Positions 1 to 7,600 of a stretch of DNA of 26,574 nucleotides are shown here, one piece after another. Numbering within the stretch: the first letter of the stretch is position 1; each line of letters starts with the position of its first letter. A model generated the notes under the pieces. The model was not told the DNA's origin. It saw only the letters and a list, made by a program, of their open reading frames with translations, and made no database searches. The translations under genes and the position numbers were made by a program. The DNA lies in NCBI GenBank assembly GCA_003516705.1, contig DPCJ01000052.1, positions 1-26,574 of the forward strand. The letters are read 5' to 3'. This stretch comes from Prolixibacteraceae bacterium. Its GTDB lineage: Bacteria; Bacteroidota; Bacteroidia; Bacteroidales; Prolixibacteraceae.

Positions 1-105
1 AAATTGGTTGCCCTTAGGCGGTCTTCAGCCTGAACTCCGGAAGACGAATTAGAGTCAGATTTACTCAACCAAACCACTGCAAATAACAGGTTTTTACTTA
101 ATTAA

Positions 106-513
106 TTACTTCTTTTTAGCGGGTGCAGCAGCTGCTTGTCCCGGTTTTGGTCTTTTAGCTCCGTATTTCGAGCGACGCTGCAAACGGCCGTTAACACCGG
201 CTGTGTCGAGTGCACCGCGAATAAGGTGATAACGTACCCCCGGAAGGTCTTTAACCCTGCCCCCGCGAACCAGCACAATTGAGTGCTCCTGCAGGTTGTG
301 GCCTTCTCCCGGAATGTAGGCATTCACCTCTTTTCCGTTTGTTAACCTTACCCTGGCTACTTTACGCATTGCCGAGTTTGGTTTTTTCGGAGTTGTGGTG
401 TAAACGCGAACACATACACCGCGACGTTGCGGGCATGAATCTAAAGCCGGAGATTTACTCTTTTCGGCTTTACTTTGTCTTCCTTTCCTAACTAACTGTT
501 GAATAGTTGGCAT
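106..513 (-). CDS. rpsL: 30S ribosomal protein S12
   Basis: Ribosomal protein S12 sits at the decoding centre of the 30S subunit and supports tRNA selection. The 135-residue product has the family signatures TPKKPNSA (residues 41-48) and GGRVKDLPGVRYH (84-96). The two lysines where streptomycin resistance mutations usually fall are wild type (Lys43 and Lys88). The C-terminus carries an Ala/Lys-rich extension (about residues 126-135) beyond the E. coli end, as in many Bacteroidota. The gene is transcribed leftwards, so rpsG and the canonical fusA of the str operon would be expected beyond the left edge; no rpsG start lies in bases 1-105. Two TACTTTTG boxes lie upstream. Identification is secure. 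Confidence 0.98.
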   Translation of the reverse strand: MPTIQQLVRKGRQSKAEKSKSPALDSCPQRRGVCVRVYTTTPKKPNSAMRKVARVRLTNGKEVNAYIPGEGHNLQEHSIVLVRGGRVKDLPGVRYHLIRGALDTAGVNGRLQRRSKYGAKRPKPGQAAAAPAKKK

Positions 514-560
514 AAATACCTCTTTTTTATATAGTTAATAATCCTTTCAAAATCGGACTG

Positions 561-643
561 CAAAAGTATGCAAAAATCCTTACAAACAACTCATTTATAG
601 AGGAAAAAGCATAATATCCCCCTAAAAACGGTGCGCAAAAGTA
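561..643 (-). promoter_or_regulatory. tandem -7 boxes upstream of rpsL
   Basis: Two exact copies of the Bacteroidota -7 box, TACTTTTG on the minus strand, occur at 568-561 and 643-636 (read as CAAAAGTA on the plus strand). The nearer one would give a leader of roughly 45 nt to the rpsL start at 513. No good -33 TTTG element lies at the expected 19-21 bp for either, so this rests on the -7 match alone. Confidence 0.45.
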
Positions 644-743
644 CAATTTCTTATTGAAGAACAATAATATTTTTACTTTTTTTTCAAATATTTAAAATTG
701 AAATGAGTTGATTTCGATTGATTTAAAATGAATTTAAACAAAA

Positions 744-2057
744 TCAGAACCGTTCCCTGAAAACTGAAACCAGCGGATCAATCAGTCTTTCGATTAACCG
801 GCGGTCTTTTGTTATAATTTCTGCAGCTCCCTGCATTTCCTGATTAAATGGGAGTTCTTTTTTATAATTAGTCACTAATTTTTGTGTTAATTCAATCTCG
901 GCTGTATAATAACCTCCTTTTTCAGCAGCAACCGGTACCATCGAAATATTGATGATTTTACCCTCCAGCAGGCCAAATTCCATGTACGGATAATTATCGA
1001 GTTTGATGTTAACACGCTGCCCCACTTCTACTTTACCTGCACCAGCCAGCGGAACCATCGCTTTGCCGATTATTTTCTGCTCATTGAACGGAACCACCGT
1101 GAAAACCACTTTCCCATTGCCCACAAACTGGTTAACACTCCAGAAATTATTGAAAGTAACCATTCCTTCAACCGGGGTTTTTAATACAAACGACTGCTCC
1201 CACGCTTTGATTTGACTCACAAGATTATCATACCGTTCCTTTAAAACTGCCAGCAGTTTATTTTCGGTTTCGCCGTTCATTACTTTTTGTTCCTGAATTT
1301 GCTGAACCAGCTGGTTAACCGTGATTTGCGTACTTGCCAGATTGGTCATTGCATTTTCGTAATTGTATTTCTGCTTGAGCATTGCGGCTTCCGATTTTTC
1401 AAAATCGACATCCGACATCACTTTTCTCAGATGAAGTGTCGAATCGCGTTTAAACTGGTTGGTTGCCAGAATGTAATCTTTATTTAAAACAGCAATTTGC
1501 TGCCGTAACTTTTCAATGTAGTTTCTGTAGTCGGCTACCTGTTTTTCGAGCGAAAGAATGCGCTGGCTGATAGTATTGAACCGTACAAATGTCTGGTAAT
1601 CTCTCAACTGGCTAACCCATGAAGTATAATAACTGTGATTTTGTCCGAGGCTGTACTCCTTATCGAATGCCAAATTGTAGAACAACTGCGGCTCATCAAA
1701 ATATCTCTTAACAGAATCGAGTTCCTTAGCCAACTGGTAAACATCTTCAAAATTCGCCGGATTCTCTATAATTCCGAGTAGTTGGTTTGCCGAAACTTTT
1801 TGTTTATCAGCAATAAAAATATTCACCAGTTTTCCATCAGAGCGTGCAACTACCTGCACCGGCGGATTTTCAGAAAGAATGGTAACCCGGGCTGTAATTA
1901 TATCTGGGTATTTGTAAAACCAGCTTCCTGCTAACAGCACAAGTACTACCATTAATATAATCGTAATCCCCCAACGCACAATCCACGCCGGCGGTGTTCC
2001 CATGATTTCCTGAACCTCTTCGGAACGCAATTCTATTTTATCTTCTTTTTCTGACAT
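744..2057 (-). CDS. HlyD-family membrane fusion protein (peptide exporter adaptor)
   Basis: This is the periplasmic adaptor of a type I-like exporter, linking the inner-membrane ABC transporter to an outer-membrane channel. The 437-residue protein has a short cytosolic N-terminus, one membrane helix at about 29-46, a biotinyl-lipoyl-like half-domain (VVARSDGKLVNIFI, about residues 69-82), a long Gln/Lys/Glu-rich helical hairpin (about 155-285), the second lipoyl half (VLKTPVEGMVTF) and a C-terminal beta-barrel domain. It starts 3 bp after the stop of the upstream ABC exporter gene, so the two are almost certainly cotranscribed. No outer-membrane TolC-like gene is adjacent. The cargo cannot be read from the sequence. 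Confidence 0.9.
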   Translation of the reverse strand: MSEKEDKIELRSEEVQEIMGTPPAWIVRWGITIILMVVLVLLAGSWFYKYPDIITARVTILSENPPVQVVARSDGKLVNIFIADKQKVSANQLLGIIENPANFEDVYQLAKELDSVKRYFDEPQLFYNLAFDKEYSLGQNHSYYTSWVSQLRDYQTFVRFNTISQRILSLEKQVADYRNYIEKLRQQIAVLNKDYILATNQFKRDSTLHLRKVMSDVDFEKSEAAMLKQKYNYENAMTNLASTQITVNQLVQQIQEQKVMNGETENKLLAVLKERYDNLVSQIKAWEQSFVLKTPVEGMVTFNNFWSVNQFVGNGKVVFTVVPFNEQKIIGKAMVPLAGAGKVEVGQRVNIKLDNYPYMEFGLLEGKIINISMVPVAAEKGGYYTAEIELTQKLVTNYKKELPFNQEMQGAAEIITKDRRLIERLIDPLVSVFRERF

Positions 2058-2060
2058 TTT

Positions 2061-4262
2061 TTAATTCCCCAATTCCAACTGGTTTTTTACCAATTGATAA
2101 TAAGCGCCTTTTTTATTCGTCAGTTCTTCATGTGTACCAACTTCAACCACCTCGCCATTGTCCAACACCACAATCTGATGGGCATTTTTCACAGTACTTA
2201 ACCGATGGGCAACAGTGACCACAGTTTTCCCTTCAAAAAATTCGTTCAGGTTTTCAAGAATCACTTTTTCGTTGTTGGCATCCAGCGAGTTGGTTGCCTC
2301 ATCGAAAAACAAAAACTTAGGATTCTTGTAAATTGCCCTTGCAATCAGTATTCTTTGCTTTTGTCCCTGGCTGAGTCCGGCTCCCTCCTGCCCGATTTTT
2401 GTATTATACCGCAACGGCAAACTCTCAATATACTCTTCAATATTTGCAGTTTTAACGGCTTTTGCCAGTTTGGCGCGGTCGGGCAAATCGGTGCCGATGG
2501 CAATGTTATTGGCGATTGTATCGGAAAAAATAAAACCGTCCTGCATCACAGTTCCGCAGTTTTGCCGCCACATTTCCATGTTCAGCTGGGTTAAATTGAT
2601 ACCGTCGATTTCAATTTTTCCCTCTGCCGGCGGATAAAAACCAAGTAACAGTTTTATCAGTGTTGTTTTACCACTTCCGCTGGCGCCAACGATGGCGGTA
2701 ATTTTCTTTTCAGGAATTACAAGGCTTATGTTTTTAAGTACGCGCGGCGATTTTGGCCCTTCGTACTGAAAAGTAAGGTTGGTGACTGCAATATCTCTGC
2801 GCGCCGGAAGTTCGTCGAGTGTTACCATACCAGCCTGTTCTTCTTCCTCCCGGTTATGAATTTCGCCCAACCGTTCGAGACTGATTTTGGCATCCTGACC
2901 GGCCTGTATAAAACCGATGAATTCGTTAATCGGACTGTTTAACTGACCTATAATATATTGTACTGCCATCATCATACCCAGTGTCATGTCGCCTTCGACA
3001 ACTGCTTTGGCGGCGATAAATGAAATAAGGATATTTTTTGCCTGGTTAATCAGCGTTGAACCCGCCATTTGATTTTGCTGCAACATCAGTCCTTTTACGC
3101 TTACTTTAAAAAGTTTGGCCTGAATGCGCTCCCACTCCCACCGTTTTTGTTTTTCGCAGTTGTTGAGTTTGATTTCCTGCATACCCGTAATCAACTGATA
3201 CACGTTACTCTGGTTGGCCGCCGAAACACTGAACCGTTTATAATCGAGTTCTTTTCGTTTTTTCAGAAAAAGCAAAATCCACCCGATATACAGCGCGCTG
3301 CCTATGTAAAAAATGAGCAGGATGGTCCAGTCGTAATACGCCATCACAAAACTGTAAATGATAAATATAAAGATGCCGAACGACATGCTAATCAGGTTGC
3401 CAGTAAGAAACGACTGGATACGCTGGTTATCGTCGATGCGCTGACGCAGGTCGCCAATCATTTTTGTATCGAAAAACCGGATGGGAAGCTTCATCAGTTT
3501 TATCAAAAAATCGGAAATCAACGAAATGCTCACACGCGTGCTTGTATGCAGCATTATCCAACTGCGAATAAAACCGACTGCTGTTTGACTGACTGCCAGC
3601 ACCAGTTGGGCAACCAAAACCAAAACTATAAAGCTGAGATTATTGGTCGCAATACCCACATCGACAATCGCCTGTGTTAAAAACGGAAAAATCAGGCTGA
3701 GCAAACTCCCTGTAAGAAAACCAAGTACAAGCTGTGTAATCAGCTTCCGGTAAGGTTTCAGATAAGATAAAAGATAGCGGAAACCCGTTTTGTTGATTTC
3801 CTCACCTTCTTCCTTGTAAAAATCGGAGGTTGGTTCAAGCAGCAAAGCAATTCCGGCAGGTGTTCCTTCCTGTGTGGTTGATGCCCAGCATTTCAAAAAC
3901 TCCTTTTCATTATATTCCACCAGCCCGTGCGCGGGATCTGAAATACAATAGACCGCACTGGATTTGCCTTTGTTTTTTATTTTGTATAAAACCACAAAAT
4001 GATTCTGGTTCCAGTGAAGAATGGCGGGCGTTGGAATTTCAGCGAGTTTGTCAGCGGTTATCCTGATTCCCTGTGTTCTGAAACCGATTTTCTCAGCAGC
4101 ATCGCTGATGGTAAGCAGCGAAACGCCTTCGCGGGTTTTCCAGGTGAGGTTGCGCAGTGTTTCCAGGTTGTAGTGCCGCCCGAAATGTTTTGCCACAATA
4201 CGCAAACACGTTGGTCCGCAGTCCATTGCATCGGGTTGAAGATAATGTGGAAACTTTGCCAT
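2061..4262 (-). CDS. C39 peptidase-containing ABC exporter (PCAT)
   Basis: A fused peptidase, membrane and ATPase exporter of 733 residues, normal for the family. Such transporters cleave double-glycine leaders and export the peptide. The N-terminal C39 peptidase has DCGPTC with catalytic Cys15, Gln9 for the oxyanion hole, His88 (NHFVVLY) and Asp109 (SDPAHG), so it looks active. Membrane helices cover about 165-450. The nucleotide-binding domain has Walker A GASGSGKTT (about 525), signature LSQGQKQR (about 627; Gln replaces the usual first Gly), Walker B FLFFDEATNSLD (about 648) and the H-loop VAHRLS (about 680). It pairs with the HlyD adaptor 3 bp downstream. I found no peptide precursor, radical-SAM, ATP-grasp or lanthipeptide gene nearby. 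Confidence 0.93.
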   Translation of the reverse strand: MAKFPHYLQPDAMDCGPTCLRIVAKHFGRHYNLETLRNLTWKTREGVSLLTISDAAEKIGFRTQGIRITADKLAEIPTPAILHWNQNHFVVLYKIKNKGKSSAVYCISDPAHGLVEYNEKEFLKCWASTTQEGTPAGIALLLEPTSDFYKEEGEEINKTGFRYLLSYLKPYRKLITQLVLGFLTGSLLSLIFPFLTQAIVDVGIATNNLSFIVLVLVAQLVLAVSQTAVGFIRSWIMLHTSTRVSISLISDFLIKLMKLPIRFFDTKMIGDLRQRIDDNQRIQSFLTGNLISMSFGIFIFIIYSFVMAYYDWTILLIFYIGSALYIGWILLFLKKRKELDYKRFSVSAANQSNVYQLITGMQEIKLNNCEKQKRWEWERIQAKLFKVSVKGLMLQQNQMAGSTLINQAKNILISFIAAKAVVEGDMTLGMMMAVQYIIGQLNSPINEFIGFIQAGQDAKISLERLGEIHNREEEEQAGMVTLDELPARRDIAVTNLTFQYEGPKSPRVLKNISLVIPEKKITAIVGASGSGKTTLIKLLLGFYPPAEGKIEIDGINLTQLNMEMWRQNCGTVMQDGFIFSDTIANNIAIGTDLPDRAKLAKAVKTANIEEYIESLPLRYNTKIGQEGAGLSQGQKQRILIARAIYKNPKFLFFDEATNSLDANNEKVILENLNEFFEGKTVVTVAHRLSTVKNAHQIVVLDNGEVVEVGTHEELTNKKGAYYQLVKNQLELGN

Positions 4263-4398
4263 TGCTCTGTTTTGTCGGCGAAAGATAATAATTTGGATGA
4301 TTCCCTACCGTCAAAAACAGGGTTTGGTTTTTAACAGCTGATTTGTCAATCAGTTATCTAATCAGGCAAATATGTTAATAACCAGAGCTATTGTGTTT

Positions 4399-5178
4399 TT
4401 ACTCCACCCTAATCACCGGTTCCAATTCCTCTGGTAATTTATCACCTGCATAACAAACCCTTTCAAGATAAAGGCCCGAAGGCGGTGCAGTAAGTTTTGC
4501 CACTAATTCTGAGGGTTTGGCAAAAATAGCTTCAATTTCGCCGATACTGAGTTTTCCCCTGCCGGCTTCCACCATCACGCCCACCATCCGGCGAACCTGT
4601 TTCCATAAAAAATGGCTGCCCGAAACACGAATCAGAATCAAATCGCCGATTTCAACAATTTCAATTTTGCTGATTTCCACCAACGTGGATTTGTCTTCGT
4701 CAGATTTCTCGGCAAAATTTTTAAAATCTTTCATCCCTGTAAAAAGCGCGGCCACCTTTTTCATTTTTTCGATGTCGAGCGGGTCTTTTACCCACCAAAC
4801 CATTTTTTTGCCAAACGCCGATGGCCGTTTCGAAATCTGGTAAAGATAACAGCGGTGCACAGCATCGTACCGCGCATGAAATTTGGGCGCTGCCTGTTCC
4901 ACTTTTTTTACAACAATGTCGGGTGGCAGATTATCGTTGAGCTGAAATTTCAGCTTGAGCAGATTCACACTCCTGTTCACATCGAGATGCGCAACCTGCC
5001 CGAGCGCATGAACGCCCTGGTCAGTGCGGCCTGCGCCGTACAACTCAATTTTATCACCGGTAAAAATCAATTTACAGGCATCAAGAACTGCTCCCTGCAC
5101 CGATTTTGCACCTTTTTGCAGTTGCCACCCGGCATAACGTGTACCATCGTATTCAATGGTTAATTTGTAGCGCGCCAT
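4399..5178 (-). CDS. truA: tRNA pseudouridine(38-40) synthase TruA
   Basis: TruA converts uridines 38-40 of the tRNA anticodon arm to pseudouridine. The 259-residue product starts with the family motif IEYDGTRYAGWQ (8-19) and has the catalytic Asp53 in GRTDQGVHA (50-58). Later family blocks include FHARYDAVHRCYLYQI and FLWKQVRRMVGVMVEAGRG. Length and domain order are normal for a homodimeric TruA. It is on the same strand as the exporter pair but 136 bp upstream of it, so shared transcription is possible but not shown. The start codon is ATG in MARYKLTIEYDG, the usual start of the family. Confidence 0.97.
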   Translation of the reverse strand: MARYKLTIEYDGTRYAGWQLQKGAKSVQGAVLDACKLIFTGDKIELYGAGRTDQGVHALGQVAHLDVNRSVNLLKLKFQLNDNLPPDIVVKKVEQAAPKFHARYDAVHRCYLYQISKRPSAFGKKMVWWVKDPLDIEKMKKVAALFTGMKDFKNFAEKSDEDKSTLVEISKIEIVEIGDLILIRVSGSHFLWKQVRRMVGVMVEAGRGKLSIGEIEAIFAKPSELVAKLTAPPSGLYLERVCYAGDKLPEELEPVIRVE

Positions 5179-5366
5179 ATTTCAAATCTTAACAATCCTG
5201 AAAACTAAAAGCCATTATGCTGGCCGGTAGTTAAAAAACATTCAAAAATCGGATTTTTAACCAATATTATCATTTTCGGCGTATGGTTTTTCTGCGGCAG
5301 GCTGTATGTTAGTTTAAAATTAGGAAACTTAAAAAACCAAAACAATAAAAATCTTTACCCGCTTGT

Positions 5367-6116
5367 ATGAGGTGTCTTGTCGTTAAAAAACAAACCGAAC
5401 AAAACAATATTGTTGAATTTGTTGGTACAATTCCCTATTTCGAATTGGTTGCTGTTTGCAGTTCAGTTTTCGAAGCATTTGAATATCTTCAGTTTAAGCA
5501 AATCGATCTGATTTTTTTAGATACCGATTTGCCCCGCATTTCGGGCATCGATTTTATTAAGAGCCTCGACAATAAACCGCTGTTTATCTTTTTTTCATCG
5601 AGTTCAGATCTGGCCATCGAAGGTTTTAACCTGAATGCGCTTGACTTTCTTTTAAAACCATTTTCGTACGAAAGGTTTCTGAAAGCCGCCAACAAAGCGC
5701 TTCTGTACCACTCAATACTAAAGAAAAATTCCTTTCAGCCCGAAAAGCTATGCACTGAACACACAGAAATTCAGGAAAATACAAATCAACCCAACGATAT
5801 CGTAATGGTAAAAACCGATTACCAGACACTTGTAATCAGACTCGACAATATTTTATTTATCGAGGGATTAAAAGATTACATCAAGATTTTTACATCGCAA
5901 AATGCAAAACCGGTTATTACGCTGAATTCGCTGAAGAGGCTGCAACAAAACCTGCCACCCAAAAGATTTTCACGCATTCATAAATCATACATCGTTGGCC
6001 TCGACCATATTAAAGCGATCAATAAAACACAGGTACTGATTAACGACCGATATATTCCGATTGGCGAAAGCTACAAGGATATTTTCATGAATAAACTGAG
6101 CGAAATGAGGATTTGA
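5367..6116 (+). CDS. LytTR-type response regulator with degenerate receiver
   Basis: A 249-residue LytR/AlgR-family transcription regulator: receiver domain at about 1-115 and LytTR DNA-binding domain at about 145-247 (ILFIEGLKDYIKIF, FSRIHKSYIVGLDHI). The phosphoacceptor Asp52 (IFLDTDLP), a Ser at the switch Thr position (Ser77) and Lys97 (LKPF) are present. The N-terminal acidic pair that binds Mg2+, normally Asp-Asp as in CLIVDDE, is Lys7-Lys8 here (CLVVKKQ). The receiver may therefore not be phosphorylated in the normal way. No sensor kinase is adjacent, although LytTR regulators in Bacteroidota usually sit beside a LytS/YehU-type kinase. Function and targets are unknown. Confidence 0.9.
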   Translation: MRCLVVKKQTEQNNIVEFVGTIPYFELVAVCSSVFEAFEYLQFKQIDLIFLDTDLPRISGIDFIKSLDNKPLFIFFSSSSDLAIEGFNLNALDFLLKPFSYERFLKAANKALLYHSILKKNSFQPEKLCTEHTEIQENTNQPNDIVMVKTDYQTLVIRLDNILFIEGLKDYIKIFTSQNAKPVITLNSLKRLQQNLPPKRFSRIHKSYIVGLDHIKAINKTQVLINDRYIPIGESYKDIFMNKLSEMRI

Positions 6117-6121
6117 ATCGG

Positions 6122-6177
6122 GTTCCGTGTTCAAAGTTCAAAGTTCTGAGTTCTGAGTTCGGGGTTTCGCGTTTCGG
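6122..6177. repeat. 7-bp tandem repeat, GTTCNNN type
   Basis: Eight consecutive 7-bp units in register: GTTCCGT, GTTCAAA, GTTCAAA, GTTCTGA, GTTCTGA, GTTCGGG, GTTTCGC, GTTTCGG. The first three bases are constant (GTT), the fourth is C in six units and T in the last two, and the last three vary, often in identical neighbouring pairs. The array begins 5 bp after the response regulator stop. It has no convincing coding content. Confidence 0.85.
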
Positions 6178-6186
6178 TGTGTGCGA

Positions 6187-6281
6187 TACAGATTGCAAAT
6201 TACAGATATCCAGCATCTTCTTATACAGTATCCAGTATCTTCTTATCCAGTATCCAGTATCAATTTAATCCAGCATCCCAA
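6187..6281. repeat. phased 7/8-bp repeat, ATCCAGT type
   Basis: A second array with a related period but unrelated sequence. In order: TACAGAT, TGCAAAT, TACAGAT, ATCCAGC, ATCTTCTT, ATACAGT, ATCCAGT, ATCTTCTT, ATCCAGT, ATCCAGT, ATCAATTTA, ATCCAGC, ATCCCAA. The 8-mer ATCTTCTT recurs at 6215 and 6237, giving a 22-bp higher-order unit. It lies between two convergent genes. The inverted repeat CTGCAA-A-TTGCAG at 6302-6314 closes the region. Confidence 0.8.
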
Positions 6282-6336
6282 CATTCCCTTTTCGTCTCCG
6301 CCTGCAAATTGCAGATTCAACAAAACGCTTTTGTTC

Positions 6337-7578
6337 CTAATCGAATTTACGTTTGATGAATGCATGTTCGTTTAAACTGAAACCCATCTGAAACATCAGG
6401 TAATCCTCGCGAATGAGGCCGTTGGCTTTTGTTCCGTTTTGTCCGTAACGTACACTCCAGTCGAAATTTGAGATTTTTCCCGGCAGCGAAATTCCTGCGC
6501 CAAAACTGATGCTTTTATCATCAATCACCCGGTTCCCGAAACTTAGATAAGAACGCTGATAATTCACTCCCAACCGGTAAATCCAGTTTTTATATCCTTT
6601 GTTCATTACACGGTATTCCCACGGTCTGAATTCAGAACCCAGTGTAAACCGGTGCAAATCCTTAAATTCATCTTTTTGTGTGGGATAATCGGCTTGCGAC
6701 CACTGTTGAAAATTATAATCGAACAAAACATTTAAACGGTCACTGCGTTTAAAACCGGTGCCAACACCATAAGTCATTGGCATAATCAGGTAATCGGTAT
6801 CGAAAGTTTCGCCCCTGATTAAGGAATAACTTTCATCGTAAACACTCAATACATGCATCGATTCGAGGTTTTGCCGGTTGCTGAAAACCGCGCCAAGCGA
6901 AAATTCCGATTTTTTAAATTGTTTTGAATACTGGATTCCGTATTCGAAATAAAAGCTTTTCAGAAAGTCCTGCCGAATGATTTGCAACGCAGGTACAATT
7001 TCGGTTGCATTTATGTTTTCTTCCTGTGTCAGCGGGCCAAAAAGGTACGAAGCGCTTACCCCGAGCGAAAGATGTTTTCCAAGTTTAACTGCATTCGAAA
7101 AATAAATCTGGCTGATTCCGCCCTCACCTTTATACACTGAGCTGTATTTTTCGTTGGTTCCTCCAACACTGTTCTGGCGTTCGACAGTGTAACCCACGGT
7201 ACTAAACGGCACCAGCCCGAAAGAGCCTGCCATCCATCCGTTGTACCTGAATCCGAGCGCCAGGTAATTCAGGTTACCGCTAACTCCCGACTGGTTTTTG
7301 TCTGATGAACTCATGTTGTAATATTTCCCTTGCACACCAATTTCAGAAATAATACGCAAGCTGTCCATCCACGCATACGAAGCTGGATTGATGTTATTCA
7401 AATGACTGTCGGAACGAAGTGTGATACCTGCTCCACCCATTGCCTGGCTCCGCCCGAAACCCTTGCTTTGCAATTCGCCGGGGCCAAACATCGAATAGGG
7501 CGAAATGGTGTTTTGTGCATTAACCACACTTTTCACCAAAACGAGTATCAGAAAAATAGATGATTTCAGCTTTTGCAT
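6337..7578 (-). CDS. FadL-like outer-membrane beta-barrel protein
   Basis: A 413-residue protein with a Sec signal peptide (MQKLKSSIFLILVLVKSVVNA, cleavage after Ala21), a conserved mature start SPYSMFGPGELQSKGFGRSQAMGGAG and NNINPASYAW, and alternating beta-strand-like segments to the end. This matches the Bacteroidota OmpP1/FadL-like outer-membrane family, whose better known members carry hydrophobic substrates; this subgroup has no assigned substrate that I know of. I chose the start at 7578 because the signal peptide begins there; an upstream in-frame start at 7617 would overlap the DUF4270 gene and spoil the signal sequence. It follows DUF4270 by 22 bp on the same strand, so the two probably form an operon. 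Confidence 0.8.
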   Translation of the reverse strand: MQKLKSSIFLILVLVKSVVNAQNTISPYSMFGPGELQSKGFGRSQAMGGAGITLRSDSHLNNINPASYAWMDSLRIISEIGVQGKYYNMSSSDKNQSGVSGNLNYLALGFRYNGWMAGSFGLVPFSTVGYTVERQNSVGGTNEKYSSVYKGEGGISQIYFSNAVKLGKHLSLGVSASYLFGPLTQEENINATEIVPALQIIRQDFLKSFYFEYGIQYSKQFKKSEFSLGAVFSNRQNLESMHVLSVYDESYSLIRGETFDTDYLIMPMTYGVGTGFKRSDRLNVLFDYNFQQWSQADYPTQKDEFKDLHRFTLGSEFRPWEYRVMNKGYKNWIYRLGVNYQRSYLSFGNRVIDDKSISFGAGISLPGKISNFDWSVRYGQNGTKANGLIREDYLMFQMGFSLNEHAFIKRKFD

Positions 7579-7600
7579 TGTAAATTCTGTTATAAACGGT

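Noticed and set aside
3069..3680. 203-residue open frame on the plus strand inside the exporter
   Set aside because: It is antisense to well supported membrane and ATPase coding sequence, with no recognisable domain.
6122..6281. CRISPR array
   Set aside because: Units are 7-8 bp with no 25-35 bp repeats, no spacers and no cas genes.
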